A stretch of 64,000 bases of DNA, from positions 1,364,001-1,428,000 of the forward strand of contig NZ_CP065997.1 in NCBI RefSeq assembly GCF_016127315.1. The letters are read 5' to 3'. A program made the position numbers and the translations under genes. Of the stretch, positions 17,537-29,845 are shown piece by piece; position 1 is the first letter of the stretch, and every line of letters begins with the position of its first letter. Origin of the DNA: Achromobacter deleyi (GTDB lineage Bacteria > Pseudomonadota > Gammaproteobacteria > Burkholderiales > Burkholderiaceae_B). The notes beneath the pieces were generated by a model. The model saw nothing but the letters and a program-made list of their open reading frames with translations. It was not told the origin of the DNA and searched no databases.

Positions 17537-18340
17537 ATGAACACGAAAGTTCTTTCCCGCATTGCCACCGTCGCCGCCGCCGGCGCACTGATGGCGGGCT
17601 GCGCCGCGCCGCAGCATCCGGATCCGCGCGATCCCTGGGAAGGCTTCAACCGCGGCGTGTACAAGTTCAACGACACCGTCGACCGCGCGGTCTTCAAGCC
17701 GGTGGCGCAGGCCTACACCTACGTCACGCCGGAGCCGGTGCGCAGCTGCGTCCACAACATCTTCAGCAACGTCGGCGATCTCTGGTCCGGCACCAACAGC
17801 TTCCTGCAAGGCCGCGGCCACGACTTCGTCAACACGCTCGGCCGCTTCCTGTTCAACACCACCATGGGCGTGGGCGGCTGCTTCGACGTCGCCTCGGCCA
17901 ACGGCGCGCGCAAGATCCCGAACGACTTCGGCACCACGCTGGGCGTCTGGGGCTTCAGCCAGGGTCCGTACCTGGTGCTGCCGTTCTTCGGTTCGGCCAG
18001 CGTGCGCGACGGCGTCGGCCTGGTCGGCGACTGGCAGGGCCGCATGCACGGCTACATGGGCGTGAGCGCCATCGACAATGTGCCGCTGCGCAATTCGCTG
18101 TGGGGCCTGGAAGTGGTCGACACGCGCGCCAGCCTGCTCAACGCCACCGACACCATCGACCGCGTGGCGCTCGATCCGTACAGCTTCGTGCGCGATGCCT
18201 ACCTGCAACGCCGCGCCGCCATGGTCAACGGCCAGCGCGTGGATGACGAATCCAGCCTGCCCAACTACGAAGACGACGAGGACGACGCCGCCAAGGCCAA
18301 GGGCGCGCCCGCTCCGGTCGCCAACCCCGCAACCAAGTAA
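17537..18340 (+). CDS. mlaA: Outer-membrane lipoprotein MlaA (VacJ)
   Basis: 267 residues. A lipoprotein signal with lipobox LMAGC puts the lipidated cysteine at residue 22. The family motif DPWEGFNRGVYKFNDTVDRAV follows, then GRFLFNTTMGVGGCFDVA and FGTTLGVWGFSQGPYLVLPFFG. MlaA removes mislocalised phospholipids from the outer leaflet and hands them to MlaC. The acidic tail (YEDDEDD then an Ala/Pro-rich end) is longer than the core domain needs. In this clade mlaA is inside the mla operon, unlike E. coli, where it is unlinked. Confidence 0.95.
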   Translation: MNTKVLSRIATVAAAGALMAGCAAPQHPDPRDPWEGFNRGVYKFNDTVDRAVFKPVAQAYTYVTPEPVRSCVHNIFSNVGDLWSGTNSFLQGRGHDFVNTLGRFLFNTTMGVGGCFDVASANGARKIPNDFGTTLGVWGFSQGPYLVLPFFGSASVRDGVGLVGDWQGRMHGYMGVSAIDNVPLRNSLWGLEVVDTRASLLNATDTIDRVALDPYSFVRDAYLQRRAAMVNGQRVDDESSLPNYEDDEDDAAKAKGAPAPVANPATK

Positions 18341-18378
18341 GCTGTCGGATTGCGTTTTCAGTAGAGCAAGGAGTTTCC

Positions 18379-19008
18379 ATGTCGTTTTCTTTTTTCCCCC
18401 TGCTCCAGCGCCTGGCGTTCGCCGGCCTGCTGGGACTGGCGGCATCCGCCGCCGTGCAGGCGCAACCCAACGCCAACGGCGCGCCCAACGACTTCGTGCT
18501 GGCCGCCGCCAATGAGGCGCTGGACGTCCTGAAGGCCGACGGCGCCGTCAAGGCCGGCAACACGGCCCGCATCAACCAGGTCGTGAACGAACACATCCTG
18601 CCCTACGTCAACTTCCAGAAGACGACGCGGCTGGCCGCCGGCCGCTACTGGCGCCAGGCCACCGAACAGCAACGGACCGCCCTGGCCGATGCCTTCCGCG
18701 GCACCCTGGTGCGCACCTACAGCGGCGCGCTGACGCGCGTCACGTCCGGCACCACGATCACGGCCCTGCCGTTCCGCGGCGACCCCAAGGCCGACGACGT
18801 GGTCGTGCGCACGCTCATCAGCCAGCCCAACGGCCAGCCGGTCGGCGTCGACTACCGCCTGGAAAAGACGCCCCAGGGCTGGAAGATCTACGACATGAAC
18901 GTCGAAGGCATCTGGCTGATCGAGAACTACCGCAACCAGTTCGCCCAGCAGATCAACCAGAACGGCATCGACGGCCTGATCCAGGCGCTGAACCAGCGCA
19001 ACCAGTAA
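18379..19008 (+). CDS. mlaC: Periplasmic phospholipid shuttle MlaC
   Basis: 209 residues. The signal peptide ends near AAVQAQ (about residue 28). The Ttg2D/MlaC fold is recognisable from EHILPYVNFQKTTRLAAGRYWRQATEQQR, FRGTLVRTYSGAL and the late GWKIYDMNVEGIWLIENYRNQF. It ferries phospholipid across the periplasm between MlaA and MlaFED. AAGGAG precedes the ATG. No STAS-domain mlaB gene follows; only 176 bases separate it from the next ABC gene. Confidence 0.95.
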   Translation: MSFSFFPLLQRLAFAGLLGLAASAAVQAQPNANGAPNDFVLAAANEALDVLKADGAVKAGNTARINQVVNEHILPYVNFQKTTRLAAGRYWRQATEQQRTALADAFRGTLVRTYSGALTRVTSGTTITALPFRGDPKADDVVVRTLISQPNGQPVGVDYRLEKTPQGWKIYDMNVEGIWLIENYRNQFAQQINQNGIDGLIQALNQRNQ

Positions 19009-19140
19009 CGATCCCGTCCGGCTTGTCCCGGCCCGGCGCGCCCCTGCGGTCCGCCGGGCCTGTCATTTTTGGGGACAGACCAGCGCGCTGCGCCCCCACG
19101 GCCGTCGGGGCTATCGGCGCCTCGCGTAGCGGGGCGCTTA

Positions 19141-19146
19141 TATAAT
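19141..19146 (+). promoter_or_regulatory. -10 element upstream of ABC-2 exporter genes
   Basis: A perfect TATAAT lies 39 bases before the ATG of the ABC ATPase gene, in the gap after mlaC. The -35 region is GC-rich and not recognisable. It suggests that the exporter-murA-his block can be transcribed independently of mla. Confidence 0.45.
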
Positions 19147-19184
19147 GATCAATTCGCTCTTTGCCGGGCCCCCTCGCCGCCGTC

Positions 19185-19982
19185 ATGTCCGCCGTCAGTC
19201 TTGAGAACGTCTCCAAAATCTACTCGCCGCGCCGCAGCGGCTGGGGCAAGCTCACCGGGCGCGCGCCCGGCGCCGGCTTCCAGGCGCTCGACAACGTCAG
19301 CCTGAACATCGAGCACGGCGAGTTCTTCGGCCTGCTGGGCCCCAACGGCGCCGGCAAGACCACCCTCATTTCCATCCTGGCCGGGCTGGCGCACGCCAGC
19401 GCCGGCCGCGCCACCGTCTGTGGGTACGACGTCGTGGCCGACTACAAGTCGGCGCGGCGGGCCCTGGGCGTCGTGCCGCAGGAACTGGTCTACGACCCGT
19501 TCTTCACGGTGCGCGAGACGCTGCGCATCCAGTCCGGCTATTTCGGCCTGCGCAAGAACGACGACTGGATCGACGAGATCCTCTTCAACCTCGGGCTGGC
19601 CGACAAGGCCAACTCGAACATGCGCGCGCTGTCCGGCGGCATGAAGCGCCGCGTGCTGGTGGCGCAGGCGCTGGTGCACCGCCCGCCCGTGATCGTGCTG
19701 GACGAGCCCACCGCGGGCGTCGACGTCGACCTGCGCCGCACCCTGTGGGAATTCATCTCGCGCCTGAACAAGGCCGGCCACACCATCATGCTGACCACCC
19801 ACTACCTGGAAGAAGCGGAAGCCCTGTGCGGCCGCATCGCCATGCTCAAGGGCGGCCGCATCGTGGCGCTGGACACCACCCAGGCGCTGCTGGCCCGCGT
19901 CGGCGGCGTCGACCTCGAGGACGCCTTCGTGCGCATCATGCACCAGGACGACGCCCCGCAACCCGAAGAGATTTCGCAATGA
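19185..19982 (+). CDS. ABC-2 exporter ATP-binding protein (YadG-like)
   Basis: 265 residues. Walker A GPNGAGKTT (about 53-61), a PQELVYDPFFTVRE Q-loop, signature LSGGMKRRVLVAQALVHRPP, Walker B VIVLDEPTAGVDVDLRR and the switch HYLEEAEALC. The pattern matches the drug/YadG group of ABC-2 exporters. The ATG at 19185 is preferred because in-frame codons upstream would cover the TATAAT promoter. The permease starts in a four-base overlap. Substrate unknown; in this clade the pair is stably linked to mla and murA, hinting at an envelope role. Confidence 0.92.
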   Translation: MSAVSLENVSKIYSPRRSGWGKLTGRAPGAGFQALDNVSLNIEHGEFFGLLGPNGAGKTTLISILAGLAHASAGRATVCGYDVVADYKSARRALGVVPQELVYDPFFTVRETLRIQSGYFGLRKNDDWIDEILFNLGLADKANSNMRALSGGMKRRVLVAQALVHRPPVIVLDEPTAGVDVDLRRTLWEFISRLNKAGHTIMLTTHYLEEAEALCGRIAMLKGGRIVALDTTQALLARVGGVDLEDAFVRIMHQDDAPQPEEISQ

Positions 19983-20791
19983 CGCAGCCCGCCGCCAATG
20001 CCAGCCAGCCGCTGGTGCAGCCCCGCCTGGACGCGGGCTCCGGCTTCCCGACCCTGCTGCGCAAGGAATTGCTGCGCTTCTGGAAGGTCAGCTTCCAGAC
20101 CATCGCCGCGCCCGTCATCACCGCGCTGCTGTACCTGCTGGTGTTCGCCCACGTGCTGGAAGGGCGCGTCATGGTCTACGGCAGCGTGCCGTACACGGCG
20201 TTCCTGATTCCCGGGCTCATGATGATGAGCATGCTGCAGAACGCCTTCGCCAACCCGTCGTCGTCGCTGATCCAGAGCCGCATCACCGGCAACCTGGTGT
20301 TCATGCTGCTGCCGCCGCTGTCGCACCGCGACATCTTCGCCGCCTACGTGCTGGCGGCCGTGGTGCGCGGCCTGGCCGTGGGCCTGTGCGTGTGGGTGGT
20401 GGCGCTGTTCTTCGTCTCGCTGGTGCCGGCCAACCCGCTGTGGCTGCTGGTGTTCGCGGTGCTGGCCTGCGGCATCATGGGCGTGCTGGGCCTGATCGCC
20501 GGCCTGTGGTCCGAGAAATTCGACCAGCTGGCGGCGTTCCAGAATTTCCTCATCATGCCGGCCACCTTCCTGTCCGGCGTGTTCTATTCCATCCATACGC
20601 TCCCGGCCTTCTGGCAGGGCGTGTCCCACTGGAACCCCATCTTCTACACCATCGACGGTTTCCGCTACGGATTCTTCTCGGTGTCGGACGTCTCCCCCTG
20701 GCGCAGCCTGGCGGTGGTGACGGGGGTGTTCCTCGCGCTTTCGATCTATGCGCTGCGGCTCCTGGCCAGCGGCTACAAACTCAGGAACTGA
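19979..20791 (+). CDS. ABC-2 exporter permease (YadH-like)
   Basis: 270 residues, six membrane helices expected. Family features include FPTLLRKELLRFWKVSFQTIAAPVITALLYLLVF, then YTAFLIPGLMMMSMLQNAF and the late FLSGVFYSIHTLPAFWQGVSHWNPI. The start overlaps the ATPase stop (ATGA), so the two are translationally coupled. ibaG begins 5 bases after the stop. Confidence 0.92.
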   Translation: MTQPAANASQPLVQPRLDAGSGFPTLLRKELLRFWKVSFQTIAAPVITALLYLLVFAHVLEGRVMVYGSVPYTAFLIPGLMMMSMLQNAFANPSSSLIQSRITGNLVFMLLPPLSHRDIFAAYVLAAVVRGLAVGLCVWVVALFFVSLVPANPLWLLVFAVLACGIMGVLGLIAGLWSEKFDQLAAFQNFLIMPATFLSGVFYSIHTLPAFWQGVSHWNPIFYTIDGFRYGFFSVSDVSPWRSLAVVTGVFLALSIYALRLLASGYKLRN

Positions 20792-20796
20792 CGTCC

Positions 20797-22996
<2,200 letters not shown>

Positions 22997-23043
22997 CCCA
23001 GGCCGCCGCCCCCAATGCGGCGACCGCCACCCGCCTGAACGCC

Positions 23044-24348
23044 ATGGCCCTGATCAATCGTCTCGACTCCCGCGATCCCGGATTCGCATCCGCCCTGTCC
23101 AAGCTGCTGGCCTTCGAGGCCACCGAGGACGAGTCCATCGACCGCGCCGCCGCCGGCATCCTGGCCGACGTGCGCGCCCGCGGCGACGCCGCGCTGGTGG
23201 AATACACCCAGCGCTTCGACCGCATGCCGCACGCGGCCGCGGACACGCTCGAAATCCCCAAGGCCGACTGGCATGCGGCCCTGGCCGCGCTGCCCGCGGC
23301 CCAGCGCGACGCGCTGCAGGCCGCCGCCGAGCGCGTGCGCCGCTACCACGAACGCCAGCGCGCCGAGACCTGGACCTACACCGAGGCCGACGGCACCGTG
23401 CTGGGCCAGCAGGTCACGCCGCTGGACCGCGTCGGCCTGTACGTGCCGGGAGGCAAGGCCGCGTATCCGTCGTCGGTGCTGATGAACGCCATCCCGGCCA
23501 AGGTCGCCGGCGTGCAGGAACTGGTCATGGTCACGCCCACGCCGGACGGCGTGCGCAACCCGATCGTGCTGGCCGCCGCCGCCATCAGCGGCGTCGACCG
23601 CGTGTTCGCTATCGGCGGCGCGCAGGCCGTCGGCGCACTGGCCTACGGCACCGCCACCGTGCCGGCCGTGGACAAGATCGTCGGCCCCGGCAACGCCTAC
23701 GTGGCCGCCGCCAAGCGCCGCGTGTTCGGCGTGGTCGGCATCGACATGATCGCCGGCCCCAGCGAAATCCTGGTGATCTGCGACGGCAAGACGCCGGCCG
23801 ACTGGATCGCCATGGACCTGTTCTCGCAGGCCGAGCACGACGAACTGGCCCAATCCATCCTGCTGTGCCCGGACGCCGCCTTCATCGCCGAGGTCGAGGC
23901 CGCCATCGCCCGCCTCCTGCCGACCATGCCGCGCGCCGACATCCTGCGCACCAGCCTGGCCAACCGCGGCGCGCTGATCCAGGTGCGCGACCTGGACGAA
24001 GCCTGCCGCATCGCCAACGACATCGCCCCGGAACACCTGGAGATCTCCACCGAGCAACCGGAAATCTGGACCGCCAGGATCCGCCACGCCGGCGCCATCT
24101 TCATGGGCCGCTTCAGCTCGGAAGCCCTGGGCGACTACTGTGCCGGCCCCAACCACGTGCTGCCCACCTCGCGCACGGCCCGTTTCTCGTCGCCGCTGGG
24201 CGTCTACGACTTCCAGAAGCGCTCCAGCCTGATCCAGGTTTCGCACCAGGGCGCCCAGACGCTCGGCCGCATCGCCGCCGAACTGGCGCTGGGTGAAGGC
24301 CTGCAGGCCCACGCCGCCAGCGCCCAGTACCGGATCGACCAGCCATGA
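23044..24348 (+). CDS. hisD: Histidinol dehydrogenase
   Basis: 434 residues. Catalyses the last two oxidations from histidinol to histidine with NAD and zinc. Motifs: [63 protein letters not shown], the zinc region [14 protein letters not shown] and the late [19 protein letters not shown]. The stop overlaps hisC by four bases. Confidence 0.97.
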   Translation: MALINRLDSRDPGFASALSKLLAFEATEDESIDRAAAGILADVRARGDAALVEYTQRFDRMPHAAADTLEIPKADWHAALAALPAAQRDALQAAAERVRRYHERQRAETWTYTEADGTVLGQQVTPLDRVGLYVPGGKAAYPSSVLMNAIPAKVAGVQELVMVTPTPDGVRNPIVLAAAAISGVDRVFAIGGAQAVGALAYGTATVPAVDKIVGPGNAYVAAAKRRVFGVVGIDMIAGPSEILVICDGKTPADWIAMDLFSQAEHDELAQSILLCPDAAFIAEVEAAIARLLPTMPRADILRTSLANRGALIQVRDLDEACRIANDIAPEHLEISTEQPEIWTARIRHAGAIFMGRFSSEALGDYCAGPNHVLPTSRTARFSSPLGVYDFQKRSSLIQVSHQGAQTLGRIAAELALGEGLQAHAASAQYRIDQP

Positions 24349-25436
24349 GCGGGGTCGCCGGCCGCATCGCCGGCACCATCCGGCCCGACATCCGTGAACT
24401 GAGCGCGTATCCGGTGGCCCACGCCGAAGGCTGCATCAAGCTGGACGCGATGGAGTCGCCCTACGAACTGCCCGAGGCGGTGCGCGACGACCTGGCGCGC
24501 GTGCTGCGCGATACGCCGCTGAACCGCTACCCCGCCGCCGACCTGTCCGAATTGCGGCAGGCCGTGAAATCGGCCTTCGGCGTGCCCGCGGCCGCCGGCG
24601 TGCTGTTCGGCAACGGTTCGGACGAGCTGATCCACATCGTGGTGCAGGCCTGCTGCAACCCGGGCGAGGTGGTGCTGGCGCCGTGGCCGTCGTTCGTCTA
24701 TTTCGACATGGCGGCGCGCTTCGACCACGCCCGCTTCGTCGGCGTGCCGCTCACCGATGATCTGTCCCTGGATCTCCCGGCCATGCTGGCCGCGATCCGC
24801 GAACACCAGCCCAAGGTGGTGTTCCTGGCCGTGCCCAACAATCCCACCGGCGGCGCCTGGTCGGACGAGGACATGGCCGCCATCATCGCCGCCGCGCCCG
24901 GCCTGGTGGTGGTGGACGAGGCCTACCAGCCCTTTACCGACCGCAGCTGGATGCCGCGCCTGCTGGACGCGCCCAACGTGGTGGTGATGCGCACGGTGTC
25001 CAAGATCGGCCTGGCGGGCCTGCGTTTCGGCTACCTGGCCGGCCACCCCGACTGGATCGCCGAACTGGACAAGGTGCGCCCGCCCTACAACCTGGACGTG
25101 CTGACCCAGGCCGCGCTGCTGACGGTGCTGCGCCACAAGCCGGTGCTGGACCAGCAGGCCGCGCGCCTGCGCGCCGACCGCGAGCCGCTGGCCGCGGCCC
25201 TGGCGGCTCTGCCCGGCGTCAGGGTATTCCCTTCCGCCGCCAACTTCGTACTCGCCCGCTTTTCCGGCAAGCTGGACGGCAACGCCGTGCATCTTGCCCT
25301 GAAACAGCGCAAAATATTGGTTCGTAACTTCTCCAACGCCCACCCGCTCCTGGCCGGCTGCCTCCGCATCTCGGTGGGCGCGCCAGCCGAGAACGCCGCT
25401 TTGCTATCGGCACTGCAAGACATCCTGAGTGCCTAA
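24345..25436 (+). CDS. hisC: Histidinol-phosphate aminotransferase
   Basis: 363 residues, PLP fold type I. Motifs: [12 protein letters not shown] near the N-terminus, [41 protein letters not shown], and the PLP lysine in [16 protein letters not shown]. Converts imidazole-acetol phosphate plus glutamate to histidinol phosphate. The ATG overlaps hisD (ATGA). hisB follows after 12 bases. Confidence 0.96.
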   Translation: MSGVAGRIAGTIRPDIRELSAYPVAHAEGCIKLDAMESPYELPEAVRDDLARVLRDTPLNRYPAADLSELRQAVKSAFGVPAAAGVLFGNGSDELIHIVVQACCNPGEVVLAPWPSFVYFDMAARFDHARFVGVPLTDDLSLDLPAMLAAIREHQPKVVFLAVPNNPTGGAWSDEDMAAIIAAAPGLVVVDEAYQPFTDRSWMPRLLDAPNVVVMRTVSKIGLAGLRFGYLAGHPDWIAELDKVRPPYNLDVLTQAALLTVLRHKPVLDQQAARLRADREPLAAALAALPGVRVFPSAANFVLARFSGKLDGNAVHLALKQRKILVRNFSNAHPLLAGCLRISVGAPAENAALLSALQDILSA

Positions 25437-25448
25437 TCGAGTCCTGAC

Positions 25449-26036
25449 ATGCGTACCGCAGAGATCACCCGCAACACCAACGAAACCCGCATCCGCGTGG
25501 CCATCAACCTGGATGGCACCGGCAAGCAGACGATCGACACGGGCGTGCCCTTCCTGGACCACATGCTGGACCAGATCGCGCGCCACGGCCTGATCGACCT
25601 CGACATCAAGGCCGAGGGCGACCTGCACATCGATGCGCATCACACGGTGGAAGACGTGGGCATCACGCTGGGCATGGCCATCGCCAAGGCAGTCGGCACC
25701 AAGGCCGGCCTGCGCCGCTACGGCCACGCCTACGTGCCGCTGGACGAAGCGCTGTCGCGCGTGGTGGTCGACTTCTCGGGCCGTCCCGGCCTGGAATACC
25801 ACATCCCCTTCACGCGCTCGCACATCGGCGCCTTCGACGTCGACCTGACGCGCGAATTCTTCCAGGGCCTGGTCAACCACGCGCTGATCACCCTGCACAT
25901 CGACAACCTGCGCGGCACCAACGCCCACCACCAATGCGAAACGGTCTTCAAGGCCTGTGGCCGCGCGCTGCGCATGGCCATCGAAGTCGACCCCCGCATG
26001 GGCGACGTCGTCCCCTCGACCAAGGGCGTGCTGTAA
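25449..26036 (+). CDS. hisB: Imidazoleglycerol-phosphate dehydratase
   Basis: 195 residues, the single-function dehydratase; the phosphatase domain found fused in E. coli HisB is absent, so histidinol phosphatase must be encoded elsewhere. Motifs: [31 protein letters not shown] and the C-terminal [19 protein letters not shown] with paired manganese-binding histidines. hisH begins 37 bases downstream. Confidence 0.96.
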   Translation: MRTAEITRNTNETRIRVAINLDGTGKQTIDTGVPFLDHMLDQIARHGLIDLDIKAEGDLHIDAHHTVEDVGITLGMAIAKAVGTKAGLRRYGHAYVPLDEALSRVVVDFSGRPGLEYHIPFTRSHIGAFDVDLTREFFQGLVNHALITLHIDNLRGTNAHHQCETVFKACGRALRMAIEVDPRMGDVVPSTKGVL

Positions 26037-26073
26037 CGTCCGCGACCTCCCGCCACGCATCAGGTAAACCGAA

Positions 26074-26772
26074 GTGACCACTATCGCCATCGTCGACTAC
26101 GGAATGGGCAACTTCCACTCCGTCGCGCGCGCGCTCAAGTACGCCGCCCCCGACGCGGACATCCGCATCTGCAACCAGCCCCATGAAATCGACGCGGCCG
26201 ACCGCGTGGTGTTTCCCGGGCAGGGCGCCATGGCGGACTGCATGCGCACCCTGAATGAATCCGGCCTGCGCGAAGCGGTCGTCAAGGCCGCCCGCGGCAA
26301 GCCGCTGCTGGGCGTCTGCGTGGGCGAACAGATGCTGTTCGACTCCAGCGAAGAGGGCGCCACCCCCTGCCTGGGCCTGTTCCCCGGCGTGGTGCGGCGC
26401 TTTGCCGGCCCGCGCTTCGCCGACCTCGCCGCCGGCGACGACGCAGCCTGCCTGGCCGACACCGGCGCCGCCGGCCCGGTCGACGCCCGCCCCGAACTGC
26501 TGAAAGTCCCGCACATGGGATGGAACAAAGTCCGCCAGACGCGCTCTCACCCTATCTGGGACGGCATTCCGGACGACACGCATTTCTATTTCGTCCATAG
26601 TTATTACGCCGACCCGGCCGATACGAGCCTGACCGTTGGTGAAACCGATTATGGCGTCGCCTTTACCTGCGCGGTGGCGGCAGCTAACATTTTCGCGGTG
26701 CAGTTCCACCCCGAGAAGAGCGCCGAGCACGGTTTGCGCCTGTATCGCAATTTTGTAGACTGGCAGCCGTAA
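26074..26772 (+). CDS. hisH: Imidazole glycerol phosphate synthase, glutaminase subunit
   Basis: 232 residues starting at a GTG; no ATG fits the family N-terminus [15 protein letters not shown]. Glutaminase triad: cysteine at about 82 in [10 protein letters not shown], with H212 and E214 in [12 protein letters not shown]. It supplies ammonia to HisF. It is longer than the usual about 200 residues because of an insertion around residues 105-145, rich in Ala and Asp, before VPHMGWNKV. The residue after the nucleophile loop is Glu instead of the common Met (CVGEQ versus CVGMQ). Confidence 0.95.
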   Translation: MTTIAIVDYGMGNFHSVARALKYAAPDADIRICNQPHEIDAADRVVFPGQGAMADCMRTLNESGLREAVVKAARGKPLLGVCVGEQMLFDSSEEGATPCLGLFPGVVRRFAGPRFADLAAGDDAACLADTGAAGPVDARPELLKVPHMGWNKVRQTRSHPIWDGIPDDTHFYFVHSYYADPADTSLTVGETDYGVAFTCAVAAANIFAVQFHPEKSAEHGLRLYRNFVDWQP

Positions 26773-26840
26773 GCCATCAGCACACCGCTCTGGCCCATGC
26801 GCTCCAGCCCGTTCAACCCCATATTTTCCCGCTGCCAACC

Positions 26841-27581
26841 ATGCTGCTGATCCCCGCCATCGATCTCAAAGACGGACGCTGCGTGCGTCTGCGCCAGGGC
26901 GACCTGGACGATGCAACGGTGTTCTCCGAAGACCCCGCCTCCATGGCTTCCAAATGGCTCGAGCAGGGCGCGCGCCGCCTGCACCTGGTCGACCTGAACG
27001 GCGCCGTCGCCGGCAAGCCCAAGAACGAAGCGCCCATCAAGGCCATCCTGGACGCCGTCGGCGACGACATCCCCGTCCAGATCGGCGGCGGCATCCGCGA
27101 CCTCGACACCATCGAGCGCTACCTCGACGCCGGCATTTCCTACGTGATCATCGGCACCGCCGCGGTCAAGAACCCGGGCTTCCTGCAGGACGCCTGCGGC
27201 GCCTTCCCCGGCCAGATCATCGTCGGCCTCGATGCCCGCGATGGCAAGATCGCCACCGACGGCTGGAGCAAGCTGACCCGCCACGGCGTGCTCGACCTGG
27301 CCAAGAAGTTCGAGGACTACGGCTGCGAAGCCATCATCTACACCGACATCGGCCGCGACGGCATGCTGTCGGGCGTGAACGTCGAGGCCACCGTGCGCCT
27401 GGCGCAGCACGTGCGCATCCCGGTGTACGCCTCGGGCGGCATCGCCGGCATCCAGGACATCGAAGCGCTGTGCGCCGTCGAGGAAGAGGGCGTCGAAGGC
27501 GCCATCCTGGGCCGCAGCATCTACGAAGGCACGCTCGACTTCCAGGCGGCGCAAGCGCGCGCCGACGAATTGGCCAAATGA
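26841..27581 (+). CDS. hisA: ProFAR isomerase
   Basis: 246 residues, (beta/alpha)8 barrel. Motifs: [20 protein letters not shown] with the catalytic Asp, [32 protein letters not shown] with the second catalytic Asp, and [15 protein letters not shown]. Catalyses the Amadori rearrangement of ProFAR to PRFAR. A 68-base gap separates it from hisH; the stop overlaps the hisF ATG by four bases. Confidence 0.97.
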   Translation: MLLIPAIDLKDGRCVRLRQGDLDDATVFSEDPASMASKWLEQGARRLHLVDLNGAVAGKPKNEAPIKAILDAVGDDIPVQIGGGIRDLDTIERYLDAGISYVIIGTAAVKNPGFLQDACGAFPGQIIVGLDARDGKIATDGWSKLTRHGVLDLAKKFEDYGCEAIIYTDIGRDGMLSGVNVEATVRLAQHVRIPVYASGGIAGIQDIEALCAVEEEGVEGAILGRSIYEGTLDFQAAQARADELAK

Positions 27582-28396
27582 ACACCGCCAGCAGGTCCCC
27601 CGAGGCCGGCGCGCCCGCCCAGAGCGCGCTGACCCGCCGCATCATCCCCTGCCTTGACGTCACCGCCGGCCGGGTCGTCAAGGGCGTCAACTTCGTCAAC
27701 CTCGCCGACGCCGGCGATCCCGTCGAAATCGCCCGCCGCTACAACGAGCAGGGCGCCGACGAGCTCACCTTCCTGGACATCACCGCCACCAGCGATGGCC
27801 GCGACCTGATCCTGCCCATCATCGAGCAGGTCGCCTCGCAGGTCTTCATCCCCCTGACGGTGGGTGGCGGCGTGCGCCAGGTGTCGGACATCCAGCGCCT
27901 GCTCAATGCCGGCGCCGACAAGATCAGCATCAACAGCGCCGCCGTGGCCAATCCGGAACTGGTGCGCGCGGCCTCCGACTACCACGGCTCGCAATGCGTG
28001 GTGGTGGCGATCGACGCGCGCCGGGTCTCGGCCGCGGGCGAACCGTCGCGCTGGGAAGTGTTCACCCATGGCGGCCGCAAGGCCACCGGGCTGGACGCCG
28101 TGGCCTGGGCCCGCCGCATGGCCGCCTACGGCGCCGGCGAGATCCTGCTGACCAGCATGGACCGCGACGGCACCAAGTCGGGCTTCGACCTGGAACTGAC
28201 CCGCGCCGTCTCGGACGCGGTGCCGGTGCCCGTCATCGCCTCGGGCGGCGTCGGCTCGCTGCAGCACCTGGCCGACGGCGTCACCACGGGCCGCGCCAGC
28301 GCGGTGCTGGCGGCCAGCATTTTCCACTTCGGCCAGCACACGGTCGGCGAGTGCAAGCGTTTCATGGCCGAGCAGGGCATTGCAGTGAGGATGTGA
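27578..28396 (+). CDS. hisF: Imidazole glycerol phosphate synthase, cyclase subunit
   Basis: 272 residues. It has a short non-conserved N-terminal extension of about 18 residues ([14 protein letters not shown]) before the family start [20 protein letters not shown]. Other motifs: [44 protein letters not shown] and [17 protein letters not shown]. It cyclises PRFAR with HisH-derived ammonia. The ATG overlaps hisA; hisI follows after 2 bases. Confidence 0.96.
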   Translation: MNTASRSPEAGAPAQSALTRRIIPCLDVTAGRVVKGVNFVNLADAGDPVEIARRYNEQGADELTFLDITATSDGRDLILPIIEQVASQVFIPLTVGGGVRQVSDIQRLLNAGADKISINSAAVANPELVRAASDYHGSQCVVVAIDARRVSAAGEPSRWEVFTHGGRKATGLDAVAWARRMAAYGAGEILLTSMDRDGTKSGFDLELTRAVSDAVPVPVIASGGVGSLQHLADGVTTGRASAVLAASIFHFGQHTVGECKRFMAEQGIAVRM

Positions 28397-28398
28397 AG

Positions 28399-28803
28399 AT
28401 GAGCAACGAACCCAGCTGGATGGCCGACGTCGTCTTCGACGAAAGCGGCCTGATCCCCGCCATCGCGCAGGACGCCGACAACGGCCAGATCATGATGGTG
28501 GCCTGGATGAACCGCGAATCGCTGGCCGAGACCGCCGCCACCGGCCGCGCGGTGTACTGGTCGCGCTCGCGCCAGCGCCTGTGGCGCAAGGGCGAGGAAT
28601 CCGGCCACGTGCAGCAGGTGCATGAACTGCGCCTGGATTGCGACGGTGACGTGGTGCTGCTCAAGGTGCACCAGGAAGGCGGCATCGCCTGCCACACCGG
28701 CCGCGCCAGCTGTTTCTACCGCCGCCTGGAAGGCCAGACCGACCAGGCCACCTGGGTCACGGTGGACCCGGTGCTGAAAGACCCCGAGCTGATCTACAAA
28801 TGA
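28399..28803 (+). CDS. hisI: Phosphoribosyl-AMP cyclohydrolase
   Basis: 134 residues. Motifs: [25 protein letters not shown], the metal-binding [12 protein letters not shown], and [10 protein letters not shown] with conserved cysteines. Single-domain form, with the pyrophosphohydrolase as a separate gene (hisE) overlapping by ATGA, unlike the fused enterobacterial HisIE. Confidence 0.96.
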   Translation: MSNEPSWMADVVFDESGLIPAIAQDADNGQIMMVAWMNRESLAETAATGRAVYWSRSRQRLWRKGEESGHVQQVHELRLDCDGDVVLLKVHQEGGIACHTGRASCFYRRLEGQTDQATWVTVDPVLKDPELIYK

Positions 28804-29150
28804 CCGATTCGCCCCTGACCGCCCACGACGTCCTGGCCCGCATCGCCGACACCCTGGAAACCCGCCGCCCCGAAAACGGCGGCGATCCCAAGGCCTCGTA
28901 CGCGGCCAAGCTGCTGTCCAAGGGCCCCGACGCCTTCCTCAAGAAAATCGGCGAGGAAGCCACCGAACTGGTCATGGCCGCCAAGGATGGCGTGCCCGAA
29001 CGCATCGTCAGCGAAACCGCCGACCTGTGGTTTCATTGCCTGGTCGCGCTGACGCACTTCAATCTGCGGCCCGACGACGTGCTGGCCGAACTGGCCCGCC
29101 GCGAAGGGCTGTCGGGCCTGGCCGAGAAGGCCAGCCGTCCCCAGGACTGA
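28800..29150 (+). CDS. hisE: Phosphoribosyl-ATP pyrophosphatase
   Basis: 116 residues, all-alpha MazG-like fold. The motif [15 protein letters not shown] carries the metal-binding glutamates, followed by [14 protein letters not shown]. It performs the second step of histidine synthesis. Start overlaps hisI. hinT follows after 15 bases, so the transcript probably continues. Confidence 0.95.
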   Translation: MTDSPLTAHDVLARIADTLETRRPENGGDPKASYAAKLLSKGPDAFLKKIGEEATELVMAAKDGVPERIVSETADLWFHCLVALTHFNLRPDDVLAELARREGLSGLAEKASRPQD

Positions 29151-29165
29151 CACGGAACCGGAAAA

Positions 29166-29534
29166 ATGAGCGCCAACTGTATCTTCTGCAAGATCGCCGC
29201 CGGCGAAATCCCGTCCAAGAAGGTCTACGAGGACGAGGAGTTTGTTGCATTCCACGATATCAACCCGGCCGCGCCGGTGCATTTATTGCTGATACCTCGA
29301 CGTCATGTCATATCCATGCAGGATATTACGGCCGAGGACGCAGGTTGGTTGGGTAGAATGATGGCATTGGCGCCGCGGCTTGCCGCTGAAAACGGTTGTA
29401 GCCCGGGCCCTGATGGCGGGTTTCGCATCATGATCAATTCTGGCGTCGAAGGCGGCCAGGAAGTCCCGCATCTGCATTTCCACATCATCGGCGGTCAGCG
29501 ACCCTGGAAAGGGCGCATGGCCCCCACTGCGTAA
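29166..29534 (+). CDS. hinT: HIT-family purine nucleoside phosphoramidase
   Basis: 122 residues. The N-terminus [20 protein letters not shown] has the zinc cysteine pair seen in many HIT proteins, and the C-terminus has the triad motif [11 protein letters not shown]. HinT hydrolyses purine nucleoside phosphoramidates. It lies between hisE and tatA, a conserved location in betaproteobacteria. Some local base use is less GC-rich around 29230-29420, but the protein is intact. Confidence 0.94.
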   Translation: MSANCIFCKIAAGEIPSKKVYEDEEFVAFHDINPAAPVHLLLIPRRHVISMQDITAEDAGWLGRMMALAPRLAAENGCSPGPDGGFRIMINSGVEGGQEVPHLHFHIIGGQRPWKGRMAPTA

Positions 29535-29548
29535 TACGGAGAACCATC

Positions 29549-29776
29549 ATGGGTAGCTTTAGCATTTGGCATTGGCTGGTCGTTCTGGTCATTGTGGCGC
29601 TGATTTTCGGCACCAAGAAACTGCGTAACATCGGTTCCGACCTGGGCGGCGCCGTCAAGGGCTTCAAGGAAGGCATGAAGGACGCCAACGGCGAGAAGCC
29701 GGCCGAGCCCATTGCCCAGCAGCGCGTCGCCGGCGACACCATCGACGTGCAGGCCAAGGAAAAGTCCAACACCTGA
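29549..29776 (+). CDS. tatA: Sec-independent translocase subunit TatA
   Basis: 75 residues: one N-terminal membrane helix ([17 protein letters not shown]), the hinge [24 protein letters not shown] with the conserved Phe-Gly, and a polar tail. TatA multimers form the conduit for folded proteins. A GGAGAA site precedes the ATG. It begins the tatABC group needed, among others, for export of the Rieske protein encoded nearby. Confidence 0.95.
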   Translation: MGSFSIWHWLVVLVIVALIFGTKKLRNIGSDLGGAVKGFKEGMKDANGEKPAEPIAQQRVAGDTIDVQAKEKSNT

Positions 29777-29845
29777 GCGCCTGCTCCCCCGGGCCCGGCC
29801 TGAACCGGCCGGCCCTAATTGCCTCAATTCCCGAGCGGCCGTCGA

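Noticed and set aside
19062..19078. TTTTTGGGGACAGACC after mlaC as a remnant of a mobile element or of mlaB
   Set aside because: The match is too short to support either; recorded only because similar short GGGGACAG strings occur in intergenic DNA.
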